The notes: generated by a model not told the origin, from the sequence alone. A DNA stretch of 19,063 nucleotides from Rhizobiaceae bacterium UBA1291 (GCA_002307905.1 DBUL01000007.1:1825-20887); one strand, 5' to 3'. Positions 1 to 9,342 are shown, numbered from the stretch's first letter. Program-made: numbers and translations.

Positions 1-504
1 GGCCCCGAGCCCGGTCTCGACCTCGTCGGCACGGTCCTTCGACTTTGCCCACAGCGTCTTCCATCCTTCGAGCGACAGCGCATTGGGGCGCTTGAGGTCA
101 AAGCCCTCCCCCGCCACATGCATGGCGGCAAGCGCCTTGCCCACTTCGCGGCAATGCCTGGCCTCGGGCTTGCGCAGCCACATGCCCTCCAGAAAGGAAA
201 TGAGCGCCGCCGGCCGGCCGGAAAGCTCGCCGAGCAGCGCGCCGTCCTTGCGCGGCAGGGGTAGAGGGCAGTTGAGGCCGCGATCGGCGAGATGATGCAT
301 GAGGCCGAGGAAGAACGGCAGGTCGTTCTTTTCCACCCGCTTTTCATAGAGCGTCAGGATCAGCGGCGCCTTCGACGTGTGCAGCAGGAAGTTGGAGTTC
401 TCCACACCCTCGGCAATGCCCTTGTAGGACAGCAGTTCACCGGTCTCATACTGCTGTAGAAAGGCCTTGAGATCGACTTCGTTGATGTCGGTATAGACTG
501 CCAC
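1..504 (-). CDS. thrB: Homoserine kinase ThrB (N-terminal 168 codons, cut by window edge)
   Basis: ThrB phosphorylates L-homoserine with ATP in the cytoplasm, the step before threonine synthase. The visible part begins MAVYTDI and carries the N-terminal kinase lobe of the aminoglycoside-phosphotransferase-like ThrB found in alphaproteobacteria: [18 protein letters not shown] near residues 22-39, then [21 protein letters not shown] and [18 protein letters not shown]. The catalytic loop lies beyond the left edge. The start is a GTG at 504-502, chosen because the family begins exactly here; only a weak purine stretch (GGGAA) precedes it. It lies downstream of ispH on the same strand, an arrangement I recall as common in Rhizobiaceae, but here a decayed hicBA locus separates them. 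Identification is from recalled family sequence; the 3' end is not visible. Confidence 0.93.
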   Translation of the reverse strand, partial: MAVYTDINEVDLKAFLQQYETGELLSYKGIAEGVENSNFLLHTSKAPLILTLYEKRVEKNDLPFFLGLMHHLADRGLNCPLPLPRKDGALLGELSGRPAALISFLEGMWLRKPEARHCREVGKALAAMHVAGEGFDLKRPNALSLEGWKTLWAKSKDRADEVETGLGA

Positions 505-646
505 GTTAAAGATTCCCGCGCTGCGTTCGTTATGCCGCCGATGATAGCGCAAGCCATACAGCGAGGGGAAACGGAGTGCCAGTGCCGAGGGAGAAATGGG
601 CACAGGAAATGGGGTGGTTTGGCGTGGGGGTGCTTGGAGGCGTGGG

Positions 647-1080
647 CTAGGCGGAATGGGCATAGCCGCGAATGCTGCCGGGATTGTCGTCGCCTCTCGT
701 CTGGCGCAAAGCAGCCTGGGCGAGAAAACCCGACCGTGTCAGCCCATGGGCTTCCGCATAGGTGTCAATTTCTCGCAAGACATCCTCCGGCAGCGTGATG
801 TTCAGCCGCACGGCCTTCTTTGCCGCAGACTTCAGGGGAATGAGCACGGCGACGGCCGCCTTGTTTTCCGGATCGCTCATGATCGCCTCAAGTGAGGAGG
901 GTTCAGGGATGGCATCTCCATCCTCGATCATGCCTTCGACATGCAGGGCCAAAGCTTCTTCTACCATGAGTCGCGCATCATCGAGATCGGTTCCCGCCGT
1001 CACGACGCCCGGAAAATCGGGTAGGACACGCCGAAATCACTGTCTGCGTCCTTGTGGATCAAGCCGATGTAGTTTTGCAT
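647..1080 (-). pseudogene. hicB: hicB-family antitoxin gene with one-base frameshift
   Basis: HicB antitoxins neutralise the HicA mRNA interferase and repress their own operon. From the ATG at 1080 (good ribosome site GAGGTG) the frame reads MQNYIGLIHKDADSDFGVSYP, the start of a HicB RNase-H-like fold, then runs into a stop within a few codons. From about 1020 the next frame continues the same protein: DFPGVVTAGTDLDDARLMVEEAL, then a C-terminal ribbon-helix-helix-like segment, LNITLPEDVLREIDTYAEAH, ending at 647. Joined, they give a complete antitoxin of about 144 residues. The break is at about 1016-1022, where TACCCGATTTTCCGG replaces an expected TACCCGGATTTTCCGG, one G missing. The truncated hicA remnant lies immediately upstream. 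A sequencing error at one base is possible. A shorter protein from the GTG at 1003 would lack the N-terminal strand. Confidence 0.82.
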
Positions 1081-1083
1081 GCT

Positions 1084-1173
1084 TCACCTCAATTTCAAGC
1101 CGGACCGCTTCTCAATGCTCTTCAGTGTGCCGAGCGGGATATATGAGGAAACGTATCCCGGCCCGTCGCTTCA
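1084..1173 (-). pseudogene. hicA: hicA toxin remnant (C-terminal end only)
   Basis: Immediately upstream of hicB, the minus strand encodes IPLGTLKSIEKRSGLKLR followed by TGA at 1086-1084. This is the characteristic C-terminus of HicA mRNA interferases (the xxIPxGTLKSIEKQxGL pattern). Four bases separate its stop from the hicB ATG, as expected for a hicAB operon. Going upstream, the match fades after about 25 codons and an in-frame TGA occurs at 1173-1171. The conserved HicA N-terminus, with its GSHR catalytic histidine region, is absent. The region where it should be is occupied by the palindromic element at 1176-1245 and then the ispH stop. The gene cannot encode a toxin. Confidence 0.75.
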
Positions 1174-1175
1174 GG

Positions 1176-1245
1176 CTCCGGGCGTTCGTCACTGCAATCG
1201 ATTCGCGGGATCGATTGCTCGGGCTTCGCCCGACCGTTCCTCACC
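1176..1245. repeat. Double-hairpin palindromic intergenic element
   Basis: Two perfect stem-loops stand back to back. GCAATCGAT (1194-1202) pairs with ATCGATTGC (1210-1218) around a 7-base loop. TCGGGC (1219-1224) pairs with GCCCGA (1228-1233) around TTC. They are flanked by near-identical direct repeats, CGTTCGTCAC (1183-1192) and CGTTCCTCAC (1235-1244), the second overlapping the ispH stop codon. There is no T-run on either side, so this is not a classical intrinsic terminator, although it could still stabilise the ispH mRNA 3' end. The architecture resembles the short dispersed palindromic repeats of rhizobial genomes; that assignment is inference because only one copy is visible here. Confidence 0.6.
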
Positions 1246-2245
1246 CATTCACCCAGGCCATGTCGGCGTGGGTGAGTTCGATGTCGCGCAGTTCGCGGTT
1301 GACGAGGAAGTGCTCGTTTTCGATCGAGAATTCGGCAAGCTCGATCGTTGCGTCGTAGCGGGCCTTGAAGGCTTCGATGATCTCGTTGACGATCACCTCA
1401 GGGGCGGATGCGCCGGCGGAGAGGCCAAGTGTGCCGATCGGGCCGATATCGTCCCAGTCGATCTCCGAGGCGCGCTGCACCAGCAGCGAGCGTTTGGCGC
1501 CGGCCTTCAGCGCCACTTCGACGAGGCGCTTGGAGTTGGACGAATTGGGCGCGCCGACGATGATGAACAGGTCGCAGCCGGGCGCGGCCTGCTTGACCGC
1601 CTCCTGGCGGTTGGTGGTCGCATAGCAGATGCTGTCGGCCGAGGGCGCGGTCAGGTTGGGGAAGCGCTCCTGCAACCGTTTGATCACACCTGCGGTATCG
1701 TCGACCGAAAGCGTTGTCTGGGTGACATAGCCGAGATTGTCGGCATCAAGCGGCTCGTAGAGGTCGGCGTCCTCGATCGTCTCGATCAGCGACACCGCGC
1801 CTTCCGGCAATTGCCCCATGGTGCCGATCACTTCCGGATGGCCGGCATGGCCGATCAAGACGACATGACGGCCGAGGCGCTGGTGGCGCATGGCCTGCTT
1901 GTGCACCTTCGAGACGAGCGGGCACGTTGCATCGAGATAGAATAGATTGCGGGCCTCCGCGTCCGCCGGAACGGATTTCGGTACGCCATGGGCGGAGAAG
2001 ACGACCGGCTTCTCGCGATGCTCGGCGGGGATCTCGTCCAGTTCCTCGACAAAGACCGCGCCTTTCGCCTCCAGCCCTTCGACCACATAGCGATTGTGGA
2101 CGATCTCGTGGCGGACATAGACCGGAGCGCCAAAACCCTTGAGCGCCAGCACGACGATCTGGATGGCGCGGTCGACGCCGGCGCAGAAGCCGCGCGGGCC
2201 GCACAGGCGGATCGTCAGAGGTGGTCGGGACACGGTTACATTCAT
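1241..2245 (-). CDS. ispH: 4-hydroxy-3-methylbut-2-enyl diphosphate reductase IspH (LytB)
   Basis: IspH catalyses the last step of the MEP pathway, reducing HMBPP to IPP and DMAPP with a [4Fe-4S] cluster in the cytosol. The 334-residue protein has the three cluster cysteines at C21 ([14 protein letters not shown]), C108 (LDATCPLV) and C207 ([11 protein letters not shown]), and the substrate-binding histidines in RHEIVHN, FSAHGVP and IGHAGHPEV, plus the family motif GAPNSSNS. The chosen start, ATG at 2245 ([10 protein letters not shown]), gives the normal family length; upstream in-frame codons overlap the DUF1304 gene and are rejected. That gene stops at 2248, leaving two bases before the ATG, so translation is probably coupled. 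Confidence 0.97.
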   Translation of the reverse strand: MNVTVSRPPLTIRLCGPRGFCAGVDRAIQIVVLALKGFGAPVYVRHEIVHNRYVVEGLEAKGAVFVEELDEIPAEHREKPVVFSAHGVPKSVPADAEARNLFYLDATCPLVSKVHKQAMRHQRLGRHVVLIGHAGHPEVIGTMGQLPEGAVSLIETIEDADLYEPLDADNLGYVTQTTLSVDDTAGVIKRLQERFPNLTAPSADSICYATTNRQEAVKQAAPGCDLFIIVGAPNSSNSKRLVEVALKAGAKRSLLVQRASEIDWDDIGPIGTLGLSAGASAPEVIVNEIIEAFKARYDATIELAEFSIENEHFLVNRELRDIELTHADMAWVNG

Positions 2246-2247
2246 CG

Positions 2248-2613
2248 TCAGCCAGCCAGCAATACCAGGATCAACGCGAGCACGGCAGGAAGCGCCTGGA
2301 TGTAGAGGATCTTCCGCGATGCTGTCACGCTTCCATATAGGCCGGCGACGAAGACACAGCCAAGGAAAAACAGCTTCAGCTGGAAGGCAAAATCGGGGTT
2401 CGCCTGGCTGAGGGCCCAAAACAGGCCGAGCGCCAGGAAGCCGTTATAGAGGCCCTGGTTGGCGGCGAGCACTCTGGTCGCCTCGGCCTGCGGCGGCTTC
2501 ATGCCGAAGGCTTTCAGGCCGGCGGGCTTGGTCCACAGGAACATCTCCAGCACCAGGATATAGACATGCTCCAGCGCCACCAGGGCGACCAGCAGATCGG
2601 CAAAGGTCTTCAT
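2248..2613 (-). CDS. DUF1304 family small membrane protein
   Basis: This 121-residue hydrophobic protein has about four predicted transmembrane segments (near 5-27, 52-72, 76-95 and 101-119), separated by a short soluble stretch rich in charged and proline residues ([23 protein letters not shown]). The pattern of [14 protein letters not shown] near the N-terminus and [13 protein letters not shown] in the middle matches my recollection of the DUF1304 family, whose biochemical function is unknown. The start is the ATG at 2613, preceded by GGAGAG at proper distance; a further ATG seven codons upstream lacks such a site. Two bases separate its stop from ispH. An 89-base gap to SURF1 allows a separate promoter, though none is convincing. 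Inner-membrane location is inferred. Confidence 0.82.
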   Translation of the reverse strand: MKTFADLLVALVALEHVYILVLEMFLWTKPAGLKAFGMKPPQAEATRVLAANQGLYNGFLALGLFWALSQANPDFAFQLKLFFLGCVFVAGLYGSVTASRKILYIQALPAVLALILVLLAG

Positions 2614-2702
2614 CGGGCTCTCCTCGAGGCGCAACCGGCGCGTTTTTATTCCAGAACCAATCGTTGAGAGACGTGGCCCGCAACCTGCCCCGCTCGGCGA
2701 CG

Positions 2703-3437
2703 TCAGGCCTTGCGGCGAAACACGGCGTAGATAACGACGCCGGCCAGTGCCAACGCCAGGCCGTACCAGGTCATCGCATATTGCAGGTGGCTGTTGGGCA
2801 GGGCGATCTCGGTCACGCCGCCCTCCGGCATGCCGCCGGGCACAGGGGTGGCGTCGGCATCGAGGAAGAAGGGCAGGACCTTGTCGGCAGCGAGACCCGT
2901 GCTCGCGGCCATCCGGTCGAGGTCCTTCCAGTAGAAGATGTTCTGGCCTTCGTCATTGTCCGGCACCATGGAGGACGGCTTTTCGCTCAATCGGGCGCGG
3001 GCCAGCCCCTCCACCGTTTGCGGACCGTCCAGCAATCCCTCGGGGCGCTTCGCCGGTTCCTTCAGTTCATAGGGCACGAACCCGCGGTTGACGAAGAGGT
3101 AACGGCCATCGGCAAGTTCGAGCGGCGTGTAGACGTAGAAGCCGGCGCGGCCGCGGAAGGTGGCGAGGAAATGGCGCTCCTTGTCATTAAGGTAGGTACC
3201 CTCCGCTTCGGCTGCCCGGTAGTCGACATCACCGCCCTTCGCCAGGATCCCCTCGATGCCGGCGAGATCGAGCGGCGCGGCGTTGCGGCGTTCCTCGATG
3301 TCGGCGATGAGCGCCTCTTTCCAGTAAAGGCGTTTGACCTGCCAGGTGCCGAGCGACAGCAGGATCGCCATTGCGACGGCAACCGCCACGACTGTAAAGA
3401 CGAGCCGGACAGGGCCGCGCCGCGCTTGCTCAACCAC
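2703..3437 (-). CDS. SURF1 family cytochrome oxidase biogenesis protein
   Basis: SURF1 proteins assist haem a insertion into subunit I of aa3-type oxidases in the cytoplasmic membrane. The 244-residue protein has the family layout: an N-terminal transmembrane helix (about 11-30), the signature GTWQVKRLYWK just after it, a long periplasmic domain with LFVNRGFVPYE, and a second transmembrane helix near the C-terminus (about 222-240) ending in RRK. The start is a GTG at 3437 lying inside the end of the DUF983 gene, giving an 8-base overlap and implying translational coupling. The gene lies downstream of the cta cluster, consistent with its role, but beyond the terminator after ctaE. Confidence 0.93.
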   Translation of the reverse strand: MVEQARRGPVRLVFTVVAVAVAMAILLSLGTWQVKRLYWKEALIADIEERRNAAPLDLAGIEGILAKGGDVDYRAAEAEGTYLNDKERHFLATFRGRAGFYVYTPLELADGRYLFVNRGFVPYELKEPAKRPEGLLDGPQTVEGLARARLSEKPSSMVPDNDEGQNIFYWKDLDRMAASTGLAADKVLPFFLDADATPVPGGMPEGGVTEIALPNSHLQYAMTWYGLALALAGVVIYAVFRRKA

Positions 3438-3813
3438 GGTCGATCGTCCCCTGGGAGGCCCTGTTCTTGTATTGCAGGGCGATCAGCAGCGACTTGATGG
3501 TGCGCAATAGCCAGAGTGAGACGATAATCGCCATCGGGCCGAACAGGACGAAATGCAGCCAGACCGGCGGCTGGTAGGTGAGTTCGGTCCAGACCGCGAG
3601 ACCGACGACAAGAAAGTCGGCCAGCAGGATGACGAAGATTGCCGGACCGTCGCCGGAATCGGCGAAGGAATAGTCGAGGCCGCAATTGCTGCAGCATGGC
3701 TTGATGGTCGAAAAGCCGTCGAACAGTCGACCTTGACCGCATCGCGGGCAAGAGGCGGACAGTCCCGCCCTGACCGGATCGACCGGCGCGAAATGAGCAT
3801 TGTCCTCGTTCAT
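3430..3813 (-). CDS. DUF983 family membrane protein with zinc-ribbon-like cysteines
   Basis: This is a 127-residue protein. Residues 22-25 form CPRC (CPRCGQGRLFDGF) and residues 40-44 form CCSNCG, an arrangement that looks like a small zinc ribbon at the membrane surface. Two transmembrane helices follow (about 58-80 and 86-106), then a conserved tail SLLIALQYKNRA. DUF983 genes sit beside ctaE and SURF1 in many alphaproteobacteria, so a role in oxidase assembly is inferred, not shown. The start is the ATG at 3813 with AAGGAAG upstream. Another ATG at 3864 has GGGGAGG only two bases away, too close to be a good site, and would add an extension I do not recognise. The 3' end overlaps SURF1. Confidence 0.88.
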   Translation of the reverse strand: MNEDNAHFAPVDPVRAGLSASCPRCGQGRLFDGFSTIKPCCSNCGLDYSFADSGDGPAIFVILLADFLVVGLAVWTELTYQPPVWLHFVLFGPMAIIVSLWLLRTIKSLLIALQYKNRASQGTIDRG

Positions 3814-3875
3814 GAACTTCCTTTCAGCTGCGCATCGGACGACCTTGTGCCGCCGGCCCAACATTCCTCCCCTGG

Positions 3876-3903
3876 CTTATACGCCGCGATCGGCAAACCG
3901 CAA
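3876..3903 (-). promoter_or_regulatory. Candidate sigma70-type promoter for DUF983-SURF1
   Basis: On the minus strand TTGCGG (3903-3898) and TATAAG (3881-3876) are separated by 16 bases, upstream of the DUF983 start at 3813 and downstream of the ctaE terminator. Position and sequence suit a separate promoter for DUF983-SURF1. It is a pattern match only. Confidence 0.35.
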
Positions 3904-3943
3904 ATGCGTCGATTGGTTCCGACATCGCACAGGGCCGAGCCAT

Positions 3944-3970
3944 AAAAAAAGCGGCACCGCGAGGCGCCGC
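3944..3970 (-). terminator. Intrinsic terminator after ctaE
   Basis: Reading the minus strand, GCGGCGCC pairs with GGTGCCGC (8 pairs, one G-U) around a 4-base loop, TCGC, and is followed directly by seven T. It stands about 28 bases after the ctaE stop. This is the only textbook intrinsic terminator in the window and marks the end of the cta operon. Confidence 0.85.
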
Positions 3971-3998
3971 CCTTTTCAGTGATTTTTCGCCACGGTCA

Positions 3999-4871
3999 TT
4001 AGGCGATCGGCGCACCCCAGCCGCCCCAGACATAGATGGTAAAGAACAGGAACAGCCAGACCACGTCGACGAAGTGCCAGTACCAGGCAGCAGCTTCGAG
4101 ACCGAAATGCTGCTTGGAGGTGAAGTCGCCCTTCATCGCCCGCAGCAGGCAGACGATCAGGAAGATCGTGCCCACAAGCACGTGGAAACCGTGGAAGCCG
4201 GTCGCCATGAAGAAGGTCGCGCCGTAGATGCTATCCGTGAAGCCGAACGGAGCATGGGCATATTCGTAGGCCTGAACGATCGAGAAGATGATGCCGAGCA
4301 CTACGGTCAGTGCCAGACCGTTGACCAGCCCCTTGCGGTCATCATGCAAAATAGCATGGTGGGCCCAGGTGAGCGTCGTTCCCGACAGCAGCAGGATGAT
4401 GGTGTTGTAGAGCGGCAGGTGCCAGGGATCGAGGACCTCGATGCCCTGCGGCGGCCACTGGCCCCCGGTAAATTCGACGCGGCTCGCCTGGATCGCCTCG
4501 TTGGCGAACAGGCTGGCGTCGAAGAAGGCCCAGAACCATGCGACGAAGAACATCACTTCGGAAGCGATGAACATGATCATGCCGTAACGCAGGTGCAGCG
4601 ACACGACGCGCGTGTGGTGTCCCTCGTGGGCTTCCTTGATGGTATCCGCCCACCAGCCGATCATCGTGTAGAGGACGATCGCCAGGCCGATATAGAATAG
4701 CCACGGATTGGCCAGTTCGAGACCGAACATCTCGAAAGAGCCACCGTTGATGTAGCGCATGTAGCCGACGCCGCCGAAGGCGAGGAGGAACGCGCCGATC
4801 GAGGCCAGAAGCGGCCACGGGCTCGGATCGATAATGTGGTAGTCGTGATTCTTCTGATGCGCTTCGGCCAT
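3999..4871 (-). CDS. ctaE: Cytochrome c oxidase subunit III (aa3 type)
   Basis: This is subunit III of the haem-copper oxidase in the cytoplasmic membrane, which stabilises subunit I and its proton uptake. The 290-residue protein has the seven-helix layout. Diagnostic segments are DPSPWPLLASIGAF (15-28), the membrane glutamate in FIASEVMFF (E105), GFHGFHVLVG (225-234) and WHFVDVVW (265-272). The ATG at 4871 starts MAEAHQKNHDYH, typical of the family, with GGGGA about 12 bases upstream. It is the last gene of the cta operon, 57 bases after ctaG, and the terminator at 3944-3970 follows. Confidence 0.97.
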   Translation of the reverse strand: MAEAHQKNHDYHIIDPSPWPLLASIGAFLLAFGGVGYMRYINGGSFEMFGLELANPWLFYIGLAIVLYTMIGWWADTIKEAHEGHHTRVVSLHLRYGMIMFIASEVMFFVAWFWAFFDASLFANEAIQASRVEFTGGQWPPQGIEVLDPWHLPLYNTIILLLSGTTLTWAHHAILHDDRKGLVNGLALTVVLGIIFSIVQAYEYAHAPFGFTDSIYGATFFMATGFHGFHVLVGTIFLIVCLLRAMKGDFTSKQHFGLEAAAWYWHFVDVVWLFLFFTIYVWGGWGAPIA

Positions 4872-4928
4872 GTCAGCAATCCCCGAATGTCAAATTTCCA
4901 TGAAGCCCGGCGTACCGGACCTCTCCTC

Positions 4929-5531
4929 TCACAGTTTTGGCTGTTCCTTGTCCCCCTGCTGCGGCAACGAGGCCACAGGCTTCTCCCCCTGATGCGGATA
5001 GAAGGTGTAGGACAGCGTAATCGTCCCGATGTCCTTCGTCTCGGCGGCCTCGACAATGGCCGGATCGATGAAGAAGACCACCGGCATTTCCAGGCTTTCG
5101 CCGGGTTTCAGCTCGGTTTCCGTGAAGCAGAAGCATTCGACCTTGTTGAAATAGGCCGCCGCTTCCATCGGCGTAACGTTGAAGATCGCCTGGCCGGACG
5201 TTGGAACGGATGCACGGTTGGTCGCCGTGTAGCTGATCTGGACCGTCTCGCCGATCTTCGGCGTGATCGAGCGCTCGACCGGCTTGAACTCCCAGTTCAA
5301 CCCCGACGAGACGTTGGCGTCGAAGGTGACCTTGATAGACTTGTCGAGGACCACGTCCGATACCTGATCGACGCGCTGGGTCGTGCCGTTGTAGCCGGTC
5401 ACCTGGCAGAAGAGTTGATAGAGCGGCACGGACGCGAATGATACGCCGAGCATGCAGCCAACGAAAGCAACACAGGCGACGAGAATCGTCGAGTTGCTGC
5501 GCGGCTTTGCTTTCATCTGCTCGTTCGTCAT
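4929..5531 (-). CDS. ctaG: Cytochrome c oxidase assembly protein CtaG (CuB chaperone, Cox11 type)
   Basis: CtaG/Cox11 delivers copper to the CuB site of oxidase subunit I on the periplasmic side of the membrane. The 200-residue protein has a short cytoplasmic head, one transmembrane helix (about 14-38), and a beta-rich periplasmic domain with the copper-binding motif VECFCFTE (C133 and C135) and FFIDPAIVE. The conserved [14 protein letters not shown] (38-51) after the helix is diagnostic. The ATG at 5531 is preceded by GAGGAT. It lies 22 bases downstream of the small membrane protein gene and upstream of ctaE, the usual alphaproteobacterial order. Confidence 0.97.
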   Translation of the reverse strand: MTNEQMKAKPRSNSTILVACVAFVGCMLGVSFASVPLYQLFCQVTGYNGTTQRVDQVSDVVLDKSIKVTFDANVSSGLNWEFKPVERSITPKIGETVQISYTATNRASVPTSGQAIFNVTPMEAAAYFNKVECFCFTETELKPGESLEMPVVFFIDPAIVEAAETKDIGTITLSYTFYPHQGEKPVASLPQQGDKEQPKL

Positions 5532-5553
5532 CGCCTTGATCCTCTGTCCTCTT

Positions 5554-5691
5554 TTAATTGCCGACGGCGCCGAACTTGACCAGCGTCACGACATAAAAAA
5601 TGGCGACAAGCGCGGCAAGAACGACACCGAGCGCGATATTGCGGCCGCGGCGTGACTTTTTCTGCGCATCATTCAGCTTGATGGTTTCCAT
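5554..5691 (-). CDS. Small single-pass membrane protein between ctaB and ctaG (CoxF-like)
   Basis: This 45-residue gene begins [18 protein letters not shown], a charged cytoplasmic head, followed by one hydrophobic helix (about 19-38) ending FGAVGN. A protein of this size and shape occurs between ctaB and ctaG in many alphaproteobacteria and has been called CoxF; its function is not established, and a role in oxidase assembly is inferred from position. The ATG at 5691-5689 overlaps the ctaB stop by one base (TGATG), with GGAGG eight bases upstream inside ctaB, so translation is probably coupled. Confidence 0.85.
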   Translation of the reverse strand: METIKLNDAQKKSRRGRNIALGVVLAALVAIFYVVTLVKFGAVGN

Positions 5692-6647
5692 CAGGCGGCA
5701 CCTCCGAAATGCGTCGCGAGGGTCGCGACGTAATGATCGACCAATAGGGCCGAAAAAATCGCGAACAGATAGACAATCGAATAAGCGAACAGCTTCTTGG
5801 CCGGCACCATCTTCTCGTCGCCGTCCGGCATGCGCCAGACAGCGACGGAACAGATGACGAGATAGACGCCGAGAGCCCCGGCAAACAGGCCGTAGTAAAG
5901 CGACGAAAGACCAGTGATGGTCGGCACGACGCCGACGGCGGCCGTCAGCACGGCATAAAGCGCGATCTGGTGCTTGGTGACGCGCTCGCCGGATACGTTC
6001 GGCAGCATGGGCACGCCCACGGAACCGTAGTCGCGCATCTTGAACAAGGCGAGCGCCCAGAAATGCGCCGGTGTCCACAAGAAGATGATCAGGAACAGCA
6101 CGATGCTGTCGAGCGACACGCCACCTGTGACGCAGGCCCAGCCAACCATGGGCGGGAAAGCGCCGGCAGCACCGCCAATGACGATGTTCTGCGGCGTCGA
6201 GCGCTTCAGCCACATCGTGTAGACGACGGCGTAGAAAAAGATGGTGAAGGCGAGCAATCCGGCGGCGAACCAGTTGACGGTGAGGCCGAGGATGGAAACC
6301 GAAAAGACTGAAAGAACCAGACCGAAGGCGAGCGCCTCGGTGGGTGTGATGCGGCCGGCGGGAATGGGGCGCGTCGCAGTGCGGCTCATGACGGCGTCGA
6401 TGTCGGCGTCGTACCACATGTTGAGCGCGCCGGAGGCACCGGCACCGACCGCGATGCACAAAATGGCGATGAAGCCGAGAACGGGATTGATGTCGCCCGG
6501 CGCCAGCACCAGGCCGGCAAAGGCGGTAAAGACGACCAGTGACATGACACGCGGCTTCAAGAGCGCGAAGAAATCGCGCGCACTAGCCTCCGAAAGGCGG
6601 ACTTCGCCTTCGAGCCCGGTGATGTCGCGACTATCGATAACCGTCAT
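5691..6647 (-). CDS. ctaB: Protohaem IX farnesyltransferase (haem O synthase)
   Basis: CtaB transfers a farnesyl group to protohaem, making haem O, the precursor of haem a used by the aa3 oxidase. The 318-residue protein is a multi-span UbiA-type prenyltransferase. The first Asp-rich motif is [15 protein letters not shown] (76-90, with N76, D80 and D84), followed by [10 protein letters not shown]. Also diagnostic are [17 protein letters not shown] and [13 protein letters not shown]. The start at 6647, MTVIDSRD, gives the usual length. The gene is 84 bases downstream of ctaD and overlaps the next gene by one base. Its substrate is farnesyl diphosphate, built from IPP and DMAPP, the products of IspH encoded nearby. 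Confidence 0.97.
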   Translation of the reverse strand: MTVIDSRDITGLEGEVRLSEASARDFFALLKPRVMSLVVFTAFAGLVLAPGDINPVLGFIAILCIAVGAGASGALNMWYDADIDAVMSRTATRPIPAGRITPTEALAFGLVLSVFSVSILGLTVNWFAAGLLAFTIFFYAVVYTMWLKRSTPQNIVIGGAAGAFPPMVGWACVTGGVSLDSIVLFLIIFLWTPAHFWALALFKMRDYGSVGVPMLPNVSGERVTKHQIALYAVLTAAVGVVPTITGLSSLYYGLFAGALGVYLVICSVAVWRMPDGDEKMVPAKKLFAYSIVYLFAIFSALLVDHYVATLATHFGGAA

Positions 6648-6679
6648 TATCTGCGTTCCATGCTTTGCGTCGTTTTCGT

Positions 6680-6708
6680 GTGCCGCGCCCTTTGAAAGAG
6701 CGCGGCAC
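6680..6708. repeat. Perfect inverted repeat between ctaD and ctaB
   Basis: GTGCCGCGC (6680-6688) pairs with GCGCGGCAC (6700-6708), nine perfect pairs with an 11-base loop that contains a further CTTT/AAAG match. On the transcribed (minus) strand no T-run follows, so it is unlikely to be a full terminator. A stem at the end of the strongly needed ctaCD message could act as a stabiliser or partial attenuator that lowers ctaB expression; that is inference. Confidence 0.6.
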
Positions 6709-6731
6709 CCGCAATTGATTGACCGCTGCGC

Positions 6732-8435
<1,704 letters not shown>

Positions 8436-9320
8436 TTAATTCGAAACGTTTTCAGCGAGCCGCACGGACGTATCCGCACCGTCGACTGCGGCCATCAGGG
8501 CCCGGTTGGCACCCTCCAGATCGGATTCGGCGGCCTGCAGCCATGCGGCATAGCGCTCTTCAGAGACGACGCGGATGGCGATCGGCATATAAGCATGATC
8601 CTTGCCGCAGAGTTCGGAACACTGGCCGTAGAACAGTCCTTCGCGGTCTGCCTTGAACCAGGTTTCGTTCAGGCGACCCGGGACGGCATCGATCTTGACC
8701 CCGAAGGCGGGCATGGCGAAGGCATGGATGACGTCGGTCGGAGCGGCAGTCACGAGCAGGCGAACAGACTTGCCGACAGGAACGACCATTTCATTGTCGA
8801 CGGCGAGAAGGCGGGGGTAGATCCCCTTGTCTTCCTTGCCGGCAGCAGCCCGCTCATCTTCCTTGAGCATGTAGCTGTCGAAAGACAGTTCGGCCTCGCC
8901 GTCATACTCGTAATTCCACTGCCACTGGGTTGCGGTGGCCTTGATCGTCACATCCGGATTTTCCGGCTGCGTCAGCTGTGCCGAGAGCAGATTGAAGGAC
9001 GGGATCGCGAAGAACAGCAGGATCAGAACCGGAGCGACCGTCCAGACGATTTCAATCGCTGTATTGTGGCTGGTCTTCGACGGCACCGGATTGGAGGCGG
9101 CACGGAATCGCACGGCCACGACAATGAGCAGCAGCAGGACGAAGACCGTGATCGGGACGATGAACCACAGGGTGTATTGCTCGAACCAGCGAATCTGCTC
9201 CATGATCGACGTTGCCGCCGGCTGCAAACCCATCTGCCAGTCGATCGGCTGGTCCGCAAAGCTGCCGGAAGCGAAAAGCAGACAGGCCGCGGCGGCCGAT
9301 GCTGCAAAAGCTCTCTTCAT
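8436..9320 (-). CDS. ctaC: Cytochrome c oxidase subunit II (CuA)
   Basis: Subunit II accepts electrons from cytochrome c through its CuA centre. The 294-residue precursor has an N-terminal signal (MKRAFAASAAAACLLFASGSFA, probable cleavage before DQP), two transmembrane helices (about 50-72 and 92-114), and a periplasmic cupredoxin domain. The CuA ligands are H199 (DVIHAFAMP), C234, C238, H242 and M245 in YGQCSELCGKDHAYM, with the aromatic TQWQWNYEY (131-139) as electron entry. The start at 9320 lies 10 bases after GGGGAG; a GTG at 9323 is an alternative. ATGs further upstream fall inside the FNR/FixK box and are rejected. It is the first gene of the cta operon. Confidence 0.97.
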   Translation of the reverse strand: MKRAFAASAAAACLLFASGSFADQPIDWQMGLQPAATSIMEQIRWFEQYTLWFIVPITVFVLLLLIVVAVRFRAASNPVPSKTSHNTAIEIVWTVAPVLILLFFAIPSFNLLSAQLTQPENPDVTIKATATQWQWNYEYDGEAELSFDSYMLKEDERAAAGKEDKGIYPRLLAVDNEMVVPVGKSVRLLVTAAPTDVIHAFAMPAFGVKIDAVPGRLNETWFKADREGLFYGQCSELCGKDHAYMPIAIRVVSEERYAAWLQAAESDLEGANRALMAAVDGADTSVRLAENVSN

Positions 9321-9342
9321 CACGATGTTTCTCCCCAAGCGT

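Noticed and set aside
1219..1233. ispH intrinsic terminator
   Set aside because: The small stem lies just after the ispH stop but has no T-run on the transcribed strand and is part of the larger double-hairpin element.
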